20,105 nucleotides of DNA, taken from assembly GCA_964526565.1 (NCBI GenBank), contig CAZGMC010000076.1, forward strand, positions 1 through 20,105, read 5' to 3'. Of the stretch, positions 1 through 7,146 are shown one piece after another. The translations under genes were made by a program, and so were the position numbers. This DNA comes from CAZGMC01 sp964526565. Lineage in GTDB: Bacteria > Pseudomonadota > Alphaproteobacteria > DSM-16000 > Inquilinaceae. Numbering within the stretch: the stretch's first letter is position 1; every line of letters begins with the position of its first letter. The notes below the pieces were generated by a model. It ran no database searches. It had not been told where the DNA came from and was given only the letters and a program-made list of their open reading frames with translations.

Positions 1-4
1 ATTT

Positions 5-47
5 CGCTTGCGGCGCTACTGGGTTGCTTCGCTGCGCTCGCAATGAC
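5..47. repeat. Partial REP/MITE-like repeat (copy A)
   Basis: This 43-base stretch matches, as reverse complement, 38 of 43 bases of 5300-5342. It carries the common bacterial palindromic core that reads GTCATTGCGAGCG on the minus strand at 35-47. The element is probably cut by the window start, since only one arm is visible. No gene is seen in 1-178 apart from this repeat. Confidence 0.7.
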
Positions 48-178
48 AAGCATTTTTACAGTTACAATCGCGCTCCAAGCTACAGTATTGCTGAGGTGTG
101 CCGGAACAAGCTGGCGCTCCACCTGATCGCCATGCGGAAACCGGCTGCCGCGATCAACCGTCGGGGGCCGCTGCGAAG

Positions 179-718
179 TCACCGCCCCAGCGCATACTCC
201 GCCAGCGGCTCGTACACCGGCCCCTCCTTGCCCAGGTGGCTGCGGAACAGGACGAAGCGGTCGGCCTCGATCGGGCCGGTCTGGAACGGGGCGTTGCCGG
301 TCAGCCAGTCGCGGACGCGGCGCATCGGCGTGTCGCGCAGGCGGCCCAGGGTCACGTGCGGGTGGAACTTGTGGTCGTCGGCGGCCAGGCCGGCGGCGAC
401 GGCGGCGCGGTCGACCTTGGCATGGAGGAACTGCAGCGCCTCGGTCCGCTCCACCCCGGCCCACAGCGTCTGCGGCCGGCGCTCCGAGCCGAAGAAGCCG
501 ACCGTGTCGAGACGGAAGGCGAACCCCGGCGCCTCGATGCGGGCCAGTTCGGCGTCCAGGTCGTGGGCCACGCCGGTGTCCACCTCGCCCAGGAAGCGCA
601 CGGTCAGGTGCAGGTTCTCCGGTGCCAGCCAGCGCGCCCCCGGCACCCCGGCCTGCAGCGACGACAGCCGGGCGCGCACGTCCTCGGGCAGTTCGACAGC
701 GACGAACAGGCGCATCAT
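179..718 (-). CDS. thpR: RNA 2',3'-cyclic phosphodiesterase (ThpR/LigT family)
   Basis: The 179-residue product belongs to the 2H phosphoesterase superfamily. Both signature HxTx motifs are visible: HLTV at residues 37-40, followed by RFLG, and HVTL at 121-124. The two histidines are the catalytic pair that opens 2',3'-cyclic phosphates in this family. The N-terminus MMRLFVAVELPE and the total length are typical of bacterial ThpR/LigT. The start is supported by a GGAGG Shine-Dalgarno six bases upstream. It lies 108 bases downstream of the glycosyltransferase on the same strand, so co-transcription is possible but not required. The cellular substrate of this family is not well settled; the assignment to family is firm. 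Confidence 0.9.
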   Translation of the reverse strand: MMRLFVAVELPEDVRARLSSLQAGVPGARWLAPENLHLTVRFLGEVDTGVAHDLDAELARIEAPGFAFRLDTVGFFGSERRPQTLWAGVERTEALQFLHAKVDRAAVAAGLAADDHKFHPHVTLGRLRDTPMRRVRDWLTGNAPFQTGPIEADRFVLFRSHLGKEGPVYEPLAEYALGR

Positions 719-770
719 CGCGGGCCTCCTTCACGGTCGGGAAACACGGGGCCGGGCAGGTCCGGAGGCG

Positions 771-803
771 GCCGGCAACGGGGGCCGGCAACGGGGGCCG
801 GCA
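771..803. repeat. Short 13-base tandem repeat
   Basis: GCCGGCAACGGGG occurs twice back to back (771-783, 784-796) with a partial third unit. It lies in the 108-base gap between thpR and the glycosyltransferase. It is a small GC-rich tandem repeat with no evident function. Confidence 0.6.
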
Positions 804-826
804 GCCGGGCGGGGGCCGCCGCGGCT

Positions 827-2056
827 TCAGACCGGCATGACGCGGCGGCCGGGCCGGCCGGTCTCCCGCAGGACCTCGTCGTAGACGGCCAACGTCGCCG
901 CCGTCATGCGGTCGACGCCATAGTGCGCCGCCACGTGATCGACGGCGCGGCGGACAATCTCGGCACGCGCCACCTCGTCCAGCGACAGCGCCGCAGTCAG
1001 GGCCCCGGCCAGCGCCGCCGCGTCGCCCGGCGGCACCAGCCAGCCGGCGCCGCTGGGCCGCACGACCTCCGGCAGCGGCCCGAGGTCGCTGGCGATCACC
1101 GGCCGGCCCATGGCCAGCGCCTCGATCAGCACGCGGCCGAACCCCTCCGGCCGCACCGACGGCACCACCACGACGTGGGCCAGCACATAGGCCGCCGGCA
1201 TGTCGCCACAATGGTCGCCGATGCGCACCCGGTCGCCCAGCCCCAGCCGCTCGACGCGGCGCTCCAGCTCGCGCCGGTAGCTCGACCGTCCCTCCTCGGC
1301 GCCGACGATGCGGCAGTGCAGGTCGCCGCTGTCGAGCCGGGCCAGGGCGTCGAGCAGCACGTCCAGCCCGGCGGCGCGGCTCAGCCGGGCCGGCGCCAGC
1401 ACCAGCCGCCCCTCGTCCGGCAGCCGCCAGTCGCGGGCCAGCCGCACCAGCCGCTCGGCGCCGACCCGCGCCGGCGTGAAGCGGCCGGCGTCGATGCCGC
1501 GCGGGATCACGCGCAGCCGGCCCATGTCGACCGGATAGGCCTCACGCACATAGCGGGCCAGGAAGTCGGACGTGACGATGATCCGCGCGCCGCGCAGCAT
1601 GACGGCGCTGAACCGCCGCGTGATCGGGTTCTCCAGGTCGTAGGCGGCATGGATGGTGGTCACGAACGGCACGCCGAGCTGCTCGCAGGCGCGCCATGCG
1701 GCCCAGCCGGCGGTGCGGCTGCGCGCGTGCACCAGGTCGACGCCGCGGCGGCGCATCAGGTCGCACAGGCGCTCCACCGTGACCCGCATCATCAGCGGGT
1801 TGCGGCTGTCCAACGGCAGGGGCACGTGCTCGACGCCGGCGCGGCGCAGGTCGGCCTGCAGCGGCCCGCCGGCCGAGGCGACCACCGCCATGGCGCCGGC
1901 TCGCATGGTGGCCAGCGCCACGTCGACGCAGCTGCGCTCGACACCGCCGGTCTCCAGGCTGTGCACGACCTGCAGCACGGTCGGCGGCCGGGGGTTGCCG
2001 TCGGCGGCGACTGCCGTATGCTCGGGGCCCGACGCGATCGTCGCACCATTGGCCAT
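827..2056 (-). CDS. Glycosyltransferase family 4 (GT-B fold)
   Basis: The 409-residue protein has a two-domain GT-B layout. The N-terminal acceptor domain opens with VLQVVHSLETGGVER (27-41), a typical GT4 glycine-rich start. A hinge with IPRGID (184-189) follows, then a C-terminal nucleotide-sugar domain with the retaining GT4 E-x7-E motif at E304 and E312 in PEGFGRVLIEALAMGRPV. It probably transfers a sugar from a nucleotide donor to cell-envelope glycolipid or polysaccharide on the cytoplasmic side; donor and acceptor cannot be told from sequence. The ATG at 2056 was chosen because homology-like sequence begins soon after it. The frame stays open upstream to 2785, but there it lies antisense to the hydrolase gene. 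The start is 12 bases from the divergent hydrolase start. Confidence 0.88.
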   Translation of the reverse strand: MANGATIASGPEHTAVAADGNPRPPTVLQVVHSLETGGVERSCVDVALATMRAGAMAVVASAGGPLQADLRRAGVEHVPLPLDSRNPLMMRVTVERLCDLMRRRGVDLVHARSRTAGWAAWRACEQLGVPFVTTIHAAYDLENPITRRFSAVMLRGARIIVTSDFLARYVREAYPVDMGRLRVIPRGIDAGRFTPARVGAERLVRLARDWRLPDEGRLVLAPARLSRAAGLDVLLDALARLDSGDLHCRIVGAEEGRSSYRRELERRVERLGLGDRVRIGDHCGDMPAAYVLAHVVVVPSVRPEGFGRVLIEALAMGRPVIASDLGPLPEVVRPSGAGWLVPPGDAAALAGALTAALSLDEVARAEIVRRAVDHVAAHYGVDRMTAATLAVYDEVLRETGRPGRRVMPV

Positions 2057-2068
2057 TGGCGTATCCCG

Positions 2069-2860
2069 ATGAGTGAAACCGGTTCGCAAGCGCCCGAGCA
2101 CAATATCGTCACGCGCCCGGACGGCGCCACCCTTGCCTATGTGCGGTCGCCGGCGGCGCCGGGTGACCGGCGGCCGGGCGTGGTGTTCTGCGGCGGCTTC
2201 GTCTCCGACATGAGCGGCACCAAGGCGACCTACCTGGAGGCGTTCTGCCGCCGGCGCAAGCAGGCCTGTGTGCGCTTCGACTATTTCGGCCACGGCGTCT
2301 CGTCGGGCCGGTTCGAGGACGGCACCATCGGCCGCTGGGCGGAGGATGCGATCGCCGTGCTCGACGCCGCGACCGAGGGGCCGCAGGTGCTGGTCGGCTC
2401 GTCCATGGGCGGCTGGATCGCCGTGCTGGCGGCCATGGCCCGGCCCGACCGCATCGCCGGGCTGGTCGGCGTGGCGGCGGCGGCCGACTTCACCGAGGAC
2501 CTGATCCGCGACGGACTGGGCGACGCGGCCAGGGCGGCGCTGGCCCGTGACGGCGTCTGGTACCGACCGTCGGACTATGATGAGCAGCCGCAGGCGATCA
2601 CGCAGCGCCTGCTCGACGAGGGCCGTGACCGCCTGGTGCTGCGCGCACCGGTGCCGATCGCGTGTCCGGTGCGCCTGCTGCACGGCATCGACGACCCCGA
2701 CGTGCCCTGGCAGCAGAGCCTGCGCCTGGCCGAGGCGATCACCGGCGGCGACGTCCGCCTGACCCTGGTCAAGAACGCCGGCCACCGCCTGTCCCGCGAC
2801 CAGGACCTGGCCCTGATCGCGGCGGCGGTGGCCGAGCTGAGCGACGGGGCGGCAGGCTGA
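2069..2860 (+). CDS. Alpha/beta hydrolase (serine hydrolase)
   Basis: The 263-residue cytosolic protein carries the nucleophile elbow GSSMG at 110-114 (Ser112). The likely acid residue is in GIDDPDVPW (Asp209), and the catalytic His is in NAGHRLS (His239). The FCGGFVSDM segment near residues 40-47 would form the oxyanion region. The pattern resembles the ABHD10-like acyl-protein thioesterase/esterase group, but the substrate is unknown. The ATG at 2069 has no convincing Shine-Dalgarno. An in-frame ATG further upstream (2018) would overlap the divergent glycosyltransferase. The 3' end faces the methyltransferase end, with 28 bases between stops. Confidence 0.85.
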   Translation: MSETGSQAPEHNIVTRPDGATLAYVRSPAAPGDRRPGVVFCGGFVSDMSGTKATYLEAFCRRRKQACVRFDYFGHGVSSGRFEDGTIGRWAEDAIAVLDAATEGPQVLVGSSMGGWIAVLAAMARPDRIAGLVGVAAAADFTEDLIRDGLGDAARAALARDGVWYRPSDYDEQPQAITQRLLDEGRDRLVLRAPVPIACPVRLLHGIDDPDVPWQQSLRLAEAITGGDVRLTLVKNAGHRLSRDQDLALIAAAVAELSDGAAG

Positions 2861-2888
2861 TCCCGGCCGCGCGCCGCCATGAATCGGT

Positions 2889-3977
2889 TCAGGCCTTGCG
2901 GCCGACGAACCAGACGTTCATCGGGTCGTGGGGCAGCACGTGGCGCTCCAGCGGTGCGAAGCCGGCCGCGGCGAGCATCGCCTCGGCGGTCTCCCAGCCC
3001 CACATCGTGCCGAGCCCGGTGCCGCCCTGGCCCAGCGACACGGGCGTGCAGTGCGCACACGAGATCGCGTACAGGAACGGCGCCATCGGGAAGTCCAGGT
3101 TGTTTTCCAGGCGCGCCGAGCCGCCGATGTCCTGCATCAGGTAGACGCCGCCCGGCCGCAGCGCCCGGTGCAGGCTGCGCAGCAGGTCCTGCGGGTCCTT
3201 CTGGTCGTGCACGGCGTCGAACGAGGTGACGAGGTCGTACCGCTGCCACTCGTCGAACCCGCTCATGTCGAACACGGCGAAATGGACGTTGCCCACCCCC
3301 GCCGCCAGCGCCGCGCGGCGGGCCTCGGCGATGGCGTCAGCGCACAAGTCGTAGCCGGTGAACCGGCTGTTCGGGAACCGGCGGGCCATGGCGATCAGCG
3401 CCCGGCCCTGGCCGCAGCCGGCGTCGAGCACGTCGATGCCGGCCTCGAGCCGCGCCGTCAGCCCGTCGACCAGGGGCAGCAGCACGTCGAACAGTTGCGC
3501 CAGCACCGTCTGCGCGCTGTCCTCGGCCATGACGCAGTGGAAGTGCGGATAGTCGTCGTACGCGGTGCCGCCGCCGGTCCGGAAGCAGTCCAGCAGCCGG
3601 TCCTGGACCGCACCGATCAGGGGGATGTCCTGGGCGTACACCGCCAGGTTGCCGAGCGGCGCCCCGCGCGTCAGGCAGGCGGCATGCTCGGCGGGCAGCG
3701 CGTAGGTGCGGTGCGCCGGGTCGTAGGTCACGATCCCGCCGGTGACCATGACGGCGAGCCATTCCCGGACATAGCGTTCCGCCAGCCCGGCCGCCTCGGC
3801 GATCCGTTCGCTCGTCGCCGGCGGCAGGCGGGCCATGGCGTCGAACAGGCCGGCGCGGTGGCCGAGCGACATCATGACGGCGATGGCGCCGCTGTTGAGA
3901 ATGTCGGCCGCGCGCTCACTGAACGCCTCGGCGGCGGCCCGGTCGAATGGGGGCTCGGTGGCAAGGGCGAGGGACAT
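2889..3977 (-). CDS. Class I SAM-dependent methyltransferase with N-terminal winged-helix domain
   Basis: The 362-residue protein has an N-terminal helical/winged-helix region (about 15-110, with GLAERYVREWLAVMVTGG) of the kind used for dimerisation in O-methyltransferase-like families. A Rossmann methyltransferase domain follows, with the SAM motif VLDAGCGQG at 183-191, acidic YDLC in the following strand and LRPGGVYLM after motif II. It resembles the Rv2258c-like group of uncharacterised methyltransferases; the substrate is unknown. I chose ATG 3977 over ATG 3998 because AAGGAG sits six bases upstream of the former. It is divergent from a GlxA-like regulator, which is probably its controller. 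Confidence 0.85.
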   Translation of the reverse strand: MSLALATEPPFDRAAAEAFSERAADILNSGAIAVMMSLGHRAGLFDAMARLPPATSERIAEAAGLAERYVREWLAVMVTGGIVTYDPAHRTYALPAEHAACLTRGAPLGNLAVYAQDIPLIGAVQDRLLDCFRTGGGTAYDDYPHFHCVMAEDSAQTVLAQLFDVLLPLVDGLTARLEAGIDVLDAGCGQGRALIAMARRFPNSRFTGYDLCADAIAEARRAALAAGVGNVHFAVFDMSGFDEWQRYDLVTSFDAVHDQKDPQDLLRSLHRALRPGGVYLMQDIGGSARLENNLDFPMAPFLYAISCAHCTPVSLGQGGTGLGTMWGWETAEAMLAAAGFAPLERHVLPHDPMNVWFVGRKA

Positions 3978-4090
3978 GGTCGTCTCCTTCCTGTCCATGA
4001 CTGCACATGGGCGGAAGACTGGCGCGGCGGGCGGCGGCGCGTAAGAGCCAGGATGGACAGAAACGGGGCATACATGCCAACCTTGGCGCC
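3978..4090. promoter_or_regulatory. Divergent control region with symmetric repeats
   Basis: This 113-base intergenic region lies between the methyltransferase (minus) and the GlxA-like regulator (plus). It holds an 8-base inverted repeat, CTGTCCAT at 3991-3998 and ATGGACAG at 4053-4060. A separate short palindrome, GGCAT-AC-ATGCC, lies at 4067-4078, 13 bases before the regulator start. These are candidate operators for an AraC-type protein. No clear -35/-10 pair was recognised. Confidence 0.45.
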
Positions 4091-5128
4091 ATGCCCGACC
4101 ATCATTCCGCCCGCCCGCTGTCCGTCAGCCTGCTCGTGGTCGCGGAGACCGCGCCGTTCGCGCTCTACGGCCTGTACGAGGTGTTCTCCTCCGTCGGCGT
4201 CGCGTGGTCGGCGCTGACCGGGGAGGCCGAGGGCACCCGGGCGCTCGACGTGCGCATCGTTGCCGCCCGCCGCCAGCCCTTCCCCTGCGCCATGGGCGTG
4301 CCGATCGCCCCGCATGCGGCGTTCGACGAGGTGGCGGCGAGCGACCTGGTCGCCGTGCCGGATCTGGCCATTCCCGTGGATGCCGACCCGCGCGGCCGCT
4401 GGCCGGAGGCGGTGCCCTGGCTGCGCCGGCAGTTCGCAGCCGGCGCCACCGTCTGCTCGGTGTGCTCGGGTTCGGTGCTGCTGGCCGACAGCGGCCTGCT
4501 CGACGGCCACGCGGCGACCACCCACTGGGCGTTCGCCGACCTGTTCGCCCGCTGCTTCCCGCGGGTGACCCTGCGCGCGGACCGGCTGGTGGTGCCGTCC
4601 GGGCACGAGCACCGCATCGTCACCAGCGGCGGCGCCGCCGCCTGGGAGGACCTGGCGCTCTACCTGATCGCCCGGTTCTGCGGCGAGGCGGAGGCAGTGC
4701 GCATCGCCAAGATCTTCCTGTTTGGCGACCGCAGCGAGGGCCAGCTGCCCTATGCCGCCATGGCCCGGCCGCGGCGCCACGAGGACCGCATCGTCGCCGA
4801 CGTGCAGGCCTGGATCGCCGACCACTACGCCGGCGAGGCGCCGGTGGCGCGCATGGTCGCCCGCTCCGGCCTGCCCGCGCGCACCTTCAAGCGCCGCTTC
4901 AAGGAGGCCACCGGCTATGCACCCGTCGACTACGTCCAAACCCTGCGCATCGAGGAGGCCAAGCACCTGCTGGAGACCACCGGCACCGCGACCGACGAGG
5001 TCGCGCACCAGGTCGGCTACGAGGACCCGACCTTCTTCCGCCGCCTGTTCAAGCGCCGCACCGGCGTGACCCCGGCCCGCTACCGCCAGCGCTTCCAGGC
5101 CATCGCGCTGGCCCATCGGCAGGCGTGA
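4091..5128 (+). CDS. GlxA/FtrA-like transcriptional regulator (DJ-1/PfpI domain plus AraC HTH)
   Basis: The 345-residue protein combines an N-terminal DJ-1/PfpI (class I glutamine amidotransferase-like) domain, about residues 10-200, with a C-terminal AraC-type double helix-turn-helix, about 235-335. The sensor domain shows SVCSGSVLLADSGLLDG with Cys125 at the nucleophile-elbow position, then ATTHW, as in GlxA regulators. The DNA-binding part has KRRFKEATGYAPVDYVQTLR and VGYEDPTFFRRLFKRRTGVTP, the conserved AraC signature. The family usually activates a neighbouring catabolic or detoxification gene. Here the divergent methyltransferase is the obvious candidate target. ATG 4091 was chosen because the conserved domain starts directly after it; an upstream in-frame ATG at 4007 would add 28 unconserved residues. 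Confidence 0.88.
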   Translation: MPDHHSARPLSVSLLVVAETAPFALYGLYEVFSSVGVAWSALTGEAEGTRALDVRIVAARRQPFPCAMGVPIAPHAAFDEVAASDLVAVPDLAIPVDADPRGRWPEAVPWLRRQFAAGATVCSVCSGSVLLADSGLLDGHAATTHWAFADLFARCFPRVTLRADRLVVPSGHEHRIVTSGGAAAWEDLALYLIARFCGEAEAVRIAKIFLFGDRSEGQLPYAAMARPRRHEDRIVADVQAWIADHYAGEAPVARMVARSGLPARTFKRRFKEATGYAPVDYVQTLRIEEAKHLLETTGTATDEVAHQVGYEDPTFFRRLFKRRTGVTPARYRQRFQAIALAHRQA

Positions 5129-5185
5129 GGGCCGGCCGGGTTTGAGCACGGTGGCGCCAGGATCCGGTGCCGGCAATCCTGCTCT

Positions 5186-5239
5186 TTGACCCGTGACGAC
5201 AGCGGCAGGCACCGGGCGCGGCTGCAGGAAACGGGTCAA
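5186..5239. repeat. 9-base inverted repeat, possible stem-loop
   Basis: TTGACCCGT (5186-5194) pairs perfectly with ACGGGTCAA (5231-5239) across 36 bases. It lies about 60 bases after the regulator stop. It could be the base of a structured 3' end, although no T-run follows. Confidence 0.4.
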
Positions 5240-5299
5240 CCGAGACTATCAGTGTCATGAATTCACAGGTTCAAGCAAGACTTCCCCGCCAAAAAAACC

Positions 5300-5399
5300 G
5301 TCATTGCGAGCGAAGCGTGGCAATCCAGTGGCGCCGCAAGCGCGATCCATAATCTTCTGAACTGGTGGCGCCGGGCCTGGGTTGCTTCGCTTCGCTCGC
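5300..5399. repeat. REP/MITE-like palindromic element (copy B)
   Basis: The left arm 5306-5328 and right arm 5377-5399 are inverted copies matching at 20 of 23 positions. The GTCATTGCGAGCG end is a very widespread bacterial intergenic repeat. GGCGCC occurs inside both arms (5330-5335 and 5367-5372) and would extend the pairing. The left half is shared with the partial element at 5-47. No transposase is present, so it would be a non-autonomous element. Confidence 0.75.
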
Positions 5400-5510
5400 G
5401 GCGCGACCCTGCAGCCAGGTCGGGACGTGTATCGATCGTTTCCAGGCGCATGATCGGCGAGCGGACCGCGGCGCCGCCCAGGCGGAACCGGCCGGTCGGA
5501 GTTCGGTATT

Positions 5511-5552
5511 GTGTCCCCTCAATCCTCCCCTCAATCCGTGTCCCCGCAATCC
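5511..5552. repeat. Three tandem units containing CCCC(T/G)CAATCC
   Basis: GTGTCCCCTCAATCC (5511-5525), TCCCCTCAATCC (5526-5537) and GTGTCCCCGCAATCC (5538-5552) follow one another directly, 68 bases or more before the hydroxylase start. They could be direct-repeat binding sites or chance repeats. Confidence 0.4.
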
Positions 5553-5619
5553 GATCAGCGCCATGTCCGCCCTCCCCTCTCGCCCGTCGCGCCACCCGGT
5601 CGCAGCCATGTGACGCGCC

Positions 5620-6432
5620 GTGAGCGCCGCGTACGCCTATATTGCCATTCCGATGGATACGATCGCCGATGCCGTGCTGACGTACAAGGGCGCCGCTGTC
5701 GCCCTGTGGCTGGGGCTGCTGTTCGCGCTGGAGCGGCTGCGGCCGGCGGCGCCGCGGCCGGACGGGCCGCTGTTCGGCTGGCGCCGGCTCGGCCGCAATG
5801 GCAGTCTGTTCGCTGTCAATATCGGCCTGTCGCTGCTGGTGGTCCTGCCCATGTCGGTGTGGGCGACGGGCGTGACCGACTGGCGGCCGGACGCCTGGTC
5901 CGGCGGCTGGGTCCTGCTGATCGACATCGTCCTGCTGGACCTGTGGATCTACTGGTGGCACCGCGCCAACCACACGCTGCCGGTGCTGTGGCGGTTCCAC
6001 GAGGTGCACCACCTGGACCGGTTCCTCGACACCACCTCGGCGGTGCGTTTCCATTTCGGTGAGGTGCTGTTGAGCGCCGTGGTGCGCGCCGGCATCATCA
6101 TCGCGCTCGACATCGCCCTGGTCGCCGTCCTGGTGTTCGAGACGCTGGTCCTGTTCAGCGCCCTGTTCCATCACTCCAACGTCCGGCTGCCGCCGCGGGC
6201 CGAGCGGGCGCTGGCCCGGCTGATCATCACGCCGTCGATCCACTGGGTGCACCACCACGCCGTGCGCGCCGACACCGACAGCAATTACGGCACGATCTTC
6301 AGCGTCTGGGACCGCCTGTTCGGGTCAAAAAGCCGCACCCCGCGCACATCCGCCATGCCGATCGGTGTCGAGCGGCGTGCCGAAAAATCTCTGGCCGGGC
6401 TCTTGGCACGGCCGTTCCGCGCGGACATATAG
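5620..6432 (+). CDS. Fatty acid hydroxylase / sterol desaturase family membrane protein
   Basis: The 270-residue integral membrane protein has the di-iron histidine clusters of the family: HRANH at 114-118, HEVHH at 127-131, HH at 184-185 and HWVHHH at 208-213. Hydrophobic segments lie near residues 25-40, 63-83, 97-112 and 150-183, and the histidines face the cytoplasm in known members. These enzymes use O2 to hydroxylate or desaturate lipids; the substrate here (fatty acid, hopanoid, carotenoid or other) cannot be assigned. The start is uncertain: GTG 5620 or ATG 5653, neither with a clear ribosome-binding site. Expression as a single gene seems likely, since 153 bases separate it from speD. 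Confidence 0.85.
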   Translation: MSAAYAYIAIPMDTIADAVLTYKGAAVALWLGLLFALERLRPAAPRPDGPLFGWRRLGRNGSLFAVNIGLSLLVVLPMSVWATGVTDWRPDAWSGGWVLLIDIVLLDLWIYWWHRANHTLPVLWRFHEVHHLDRFLDTTSAVRFHFGEVLLSAVVRAGIIIALDIALVAVLVFETLVLFSALFHHSNVRLPPRAERALARLIITPSIHWVHHHAVRADTDSNYGTIFSVWDRLFGSKSRTPRTSAMPIGVERRAEKSLAGLLARPFRADI

Positions 6433-6548
6433 CGGGGTCGCAACCCGGGGCGTCGGACGCGAAGGCGATCCGCCGCACCGGGATTTTTTGCGCCGGGGTC
6501 AAATAGCCCTTGCATTGCTGCGGCGAATGCTGCAGTACCCGCGGCTTC

Positions 6549-6564
6549 TGACCAATCCGGGTCA
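6549..6564. promoter_or_regulatory. Short palindrome upstream of speD
   Basis: TGACC-N6-GGTCA forms a perfect 5-base inverted repeat 21 bases before the speD start. It is a candidate operator or 5' leader element. The rest of 6433-6585 holds no gene, and no riboswitch was recognised. Confidence 0.25.
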
Positions 6565-6585
6565 TCTACTGACTGGGGGACAAGG

Positions 6586-7146
6586 ATGGCTGACACCACC
6601 GCTGTCTTCCAATTGGGGATGGACTTGGACGACCGCGCCACCCGCGAGATTCGCACCGGCGCGCCAAGGAAGGCCCAAACGGAAGCGTACACGACCGACG
6701 GCCGGACTCCGCCCATGGCGGACCACGGCCAGCACGGCCACCAAGACGGCGTCGATCACTTCATCACCCGCAACGGCAAGCGGTACGCCGGCACCCACCT
6801 GATCGTCGATCTGTGGGGCGCCGAACGGCTCGACGACCTCGACCATGTCGAGCAGACGCTGGTCGACGCGGTGGACGCAGCCGGCGCGACGCTGCTGCAC
6901 ATCCACCTGCATCACTTCACGCCCAATGGCGGCATCTCCGGCGTGGCGGTGCTGGCGGAAAGCCACATCTCCATCCACAGCTGGCCGGAGTGCGGCTATG
7001 CCGCGCTGGACGTGTTCATGTGCGGCGACGCCCAGCCCGAACGGGCCGTGGACGTGCTGCGCACGGCCTTCCGACCTGCGAGCGTCCACGTCGGCGAGTT
7101 CCTGCGCGGCGAGGCGGAACGAACGCCGGAAAGCGTGGCGGCATGA
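6586..7146 (+). CDS. speD: S-adenosylmethionine decarboxylase proenzyme
   Basis: The enzyme decarboxylates SAM to supply the aminopropyl donor for spermidine synthesis. The 186-residue proenzyme has the autocleavage motif AESHISIHSWPE (124-135). Cleavage between Glu125 and Ser126 would create the pyruvoyl group, with His131 and Cys146 (FMCG) as the processing/catalytic residues. The prokaryotic class 1b core starts near residue 66 (RYAGTHLIVDLWG). About 65 residues precede it, longer than in most bacterial SpeD and rich in charged residues and His. ATG 6586 has a GGGGG stretch upstream and was kept; ATG 6715 (residue 44) is an alternative that would give a more usual length. It overlaps speE by ATGA, indicating translational coupling. 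Confidence 0.92.
   Translation: MADTTAVFQLGMDLDDRATREIRTGAPRKAQTEAYTTDGRTPPMADHGQHGHQDGVDHFITRNGKRYAGTHLIVDLWGAERLDDLDHVEQTLVDAVDAAGATLLHIHLHHFTPNGGISGVAVLAESHISIHSWPECGYAALDVFMCGDAQPERAVDVLRTAFRPASVHVGEFLRGEAERTPESVAA

Larger units (their letters stand above)
5129..5619. other. Gene-free stretch of about 490 bases
   Basis: No convincing gene was seen between the regulator and the hydroxylase gene. It holds a 9-base inverted repeat (5186-5239), a REP/MITE-like palindrome (5300-5399) and three short tandem-like units (5511-5552). The segment from about 5400 to the next gene probably contains the promoter of the hydroxylase. Confidence 0.6.

Noticed and set aside
98..2068. Very long plus-strand open frame upstream of the hydrolase
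   Set aside because: It runs antisense to thpR and the glycosyltransferase, has no recognisable motif and an Arg/Gln/His-rich composition typical of shadow frames in GC-rich DNA.
2928..4217. 429-codon plus-strand frame opposite the methyltransferase
   Set aside because: The opposite strand carries a methyltransferase with clear SAM motifs; this frame has none.
3872..5239. 455-codon minus-strand frame opposite the regulator
   Set aside because: It is a shadow of the AraC-type regulator gene; no domain is recognisable.
6433..6585. Riboswitch upstream of speD-speE
   Set aside because: Only a short palindrome was seen; no conserved SAM or polyamine riboswitch core could be recognised.
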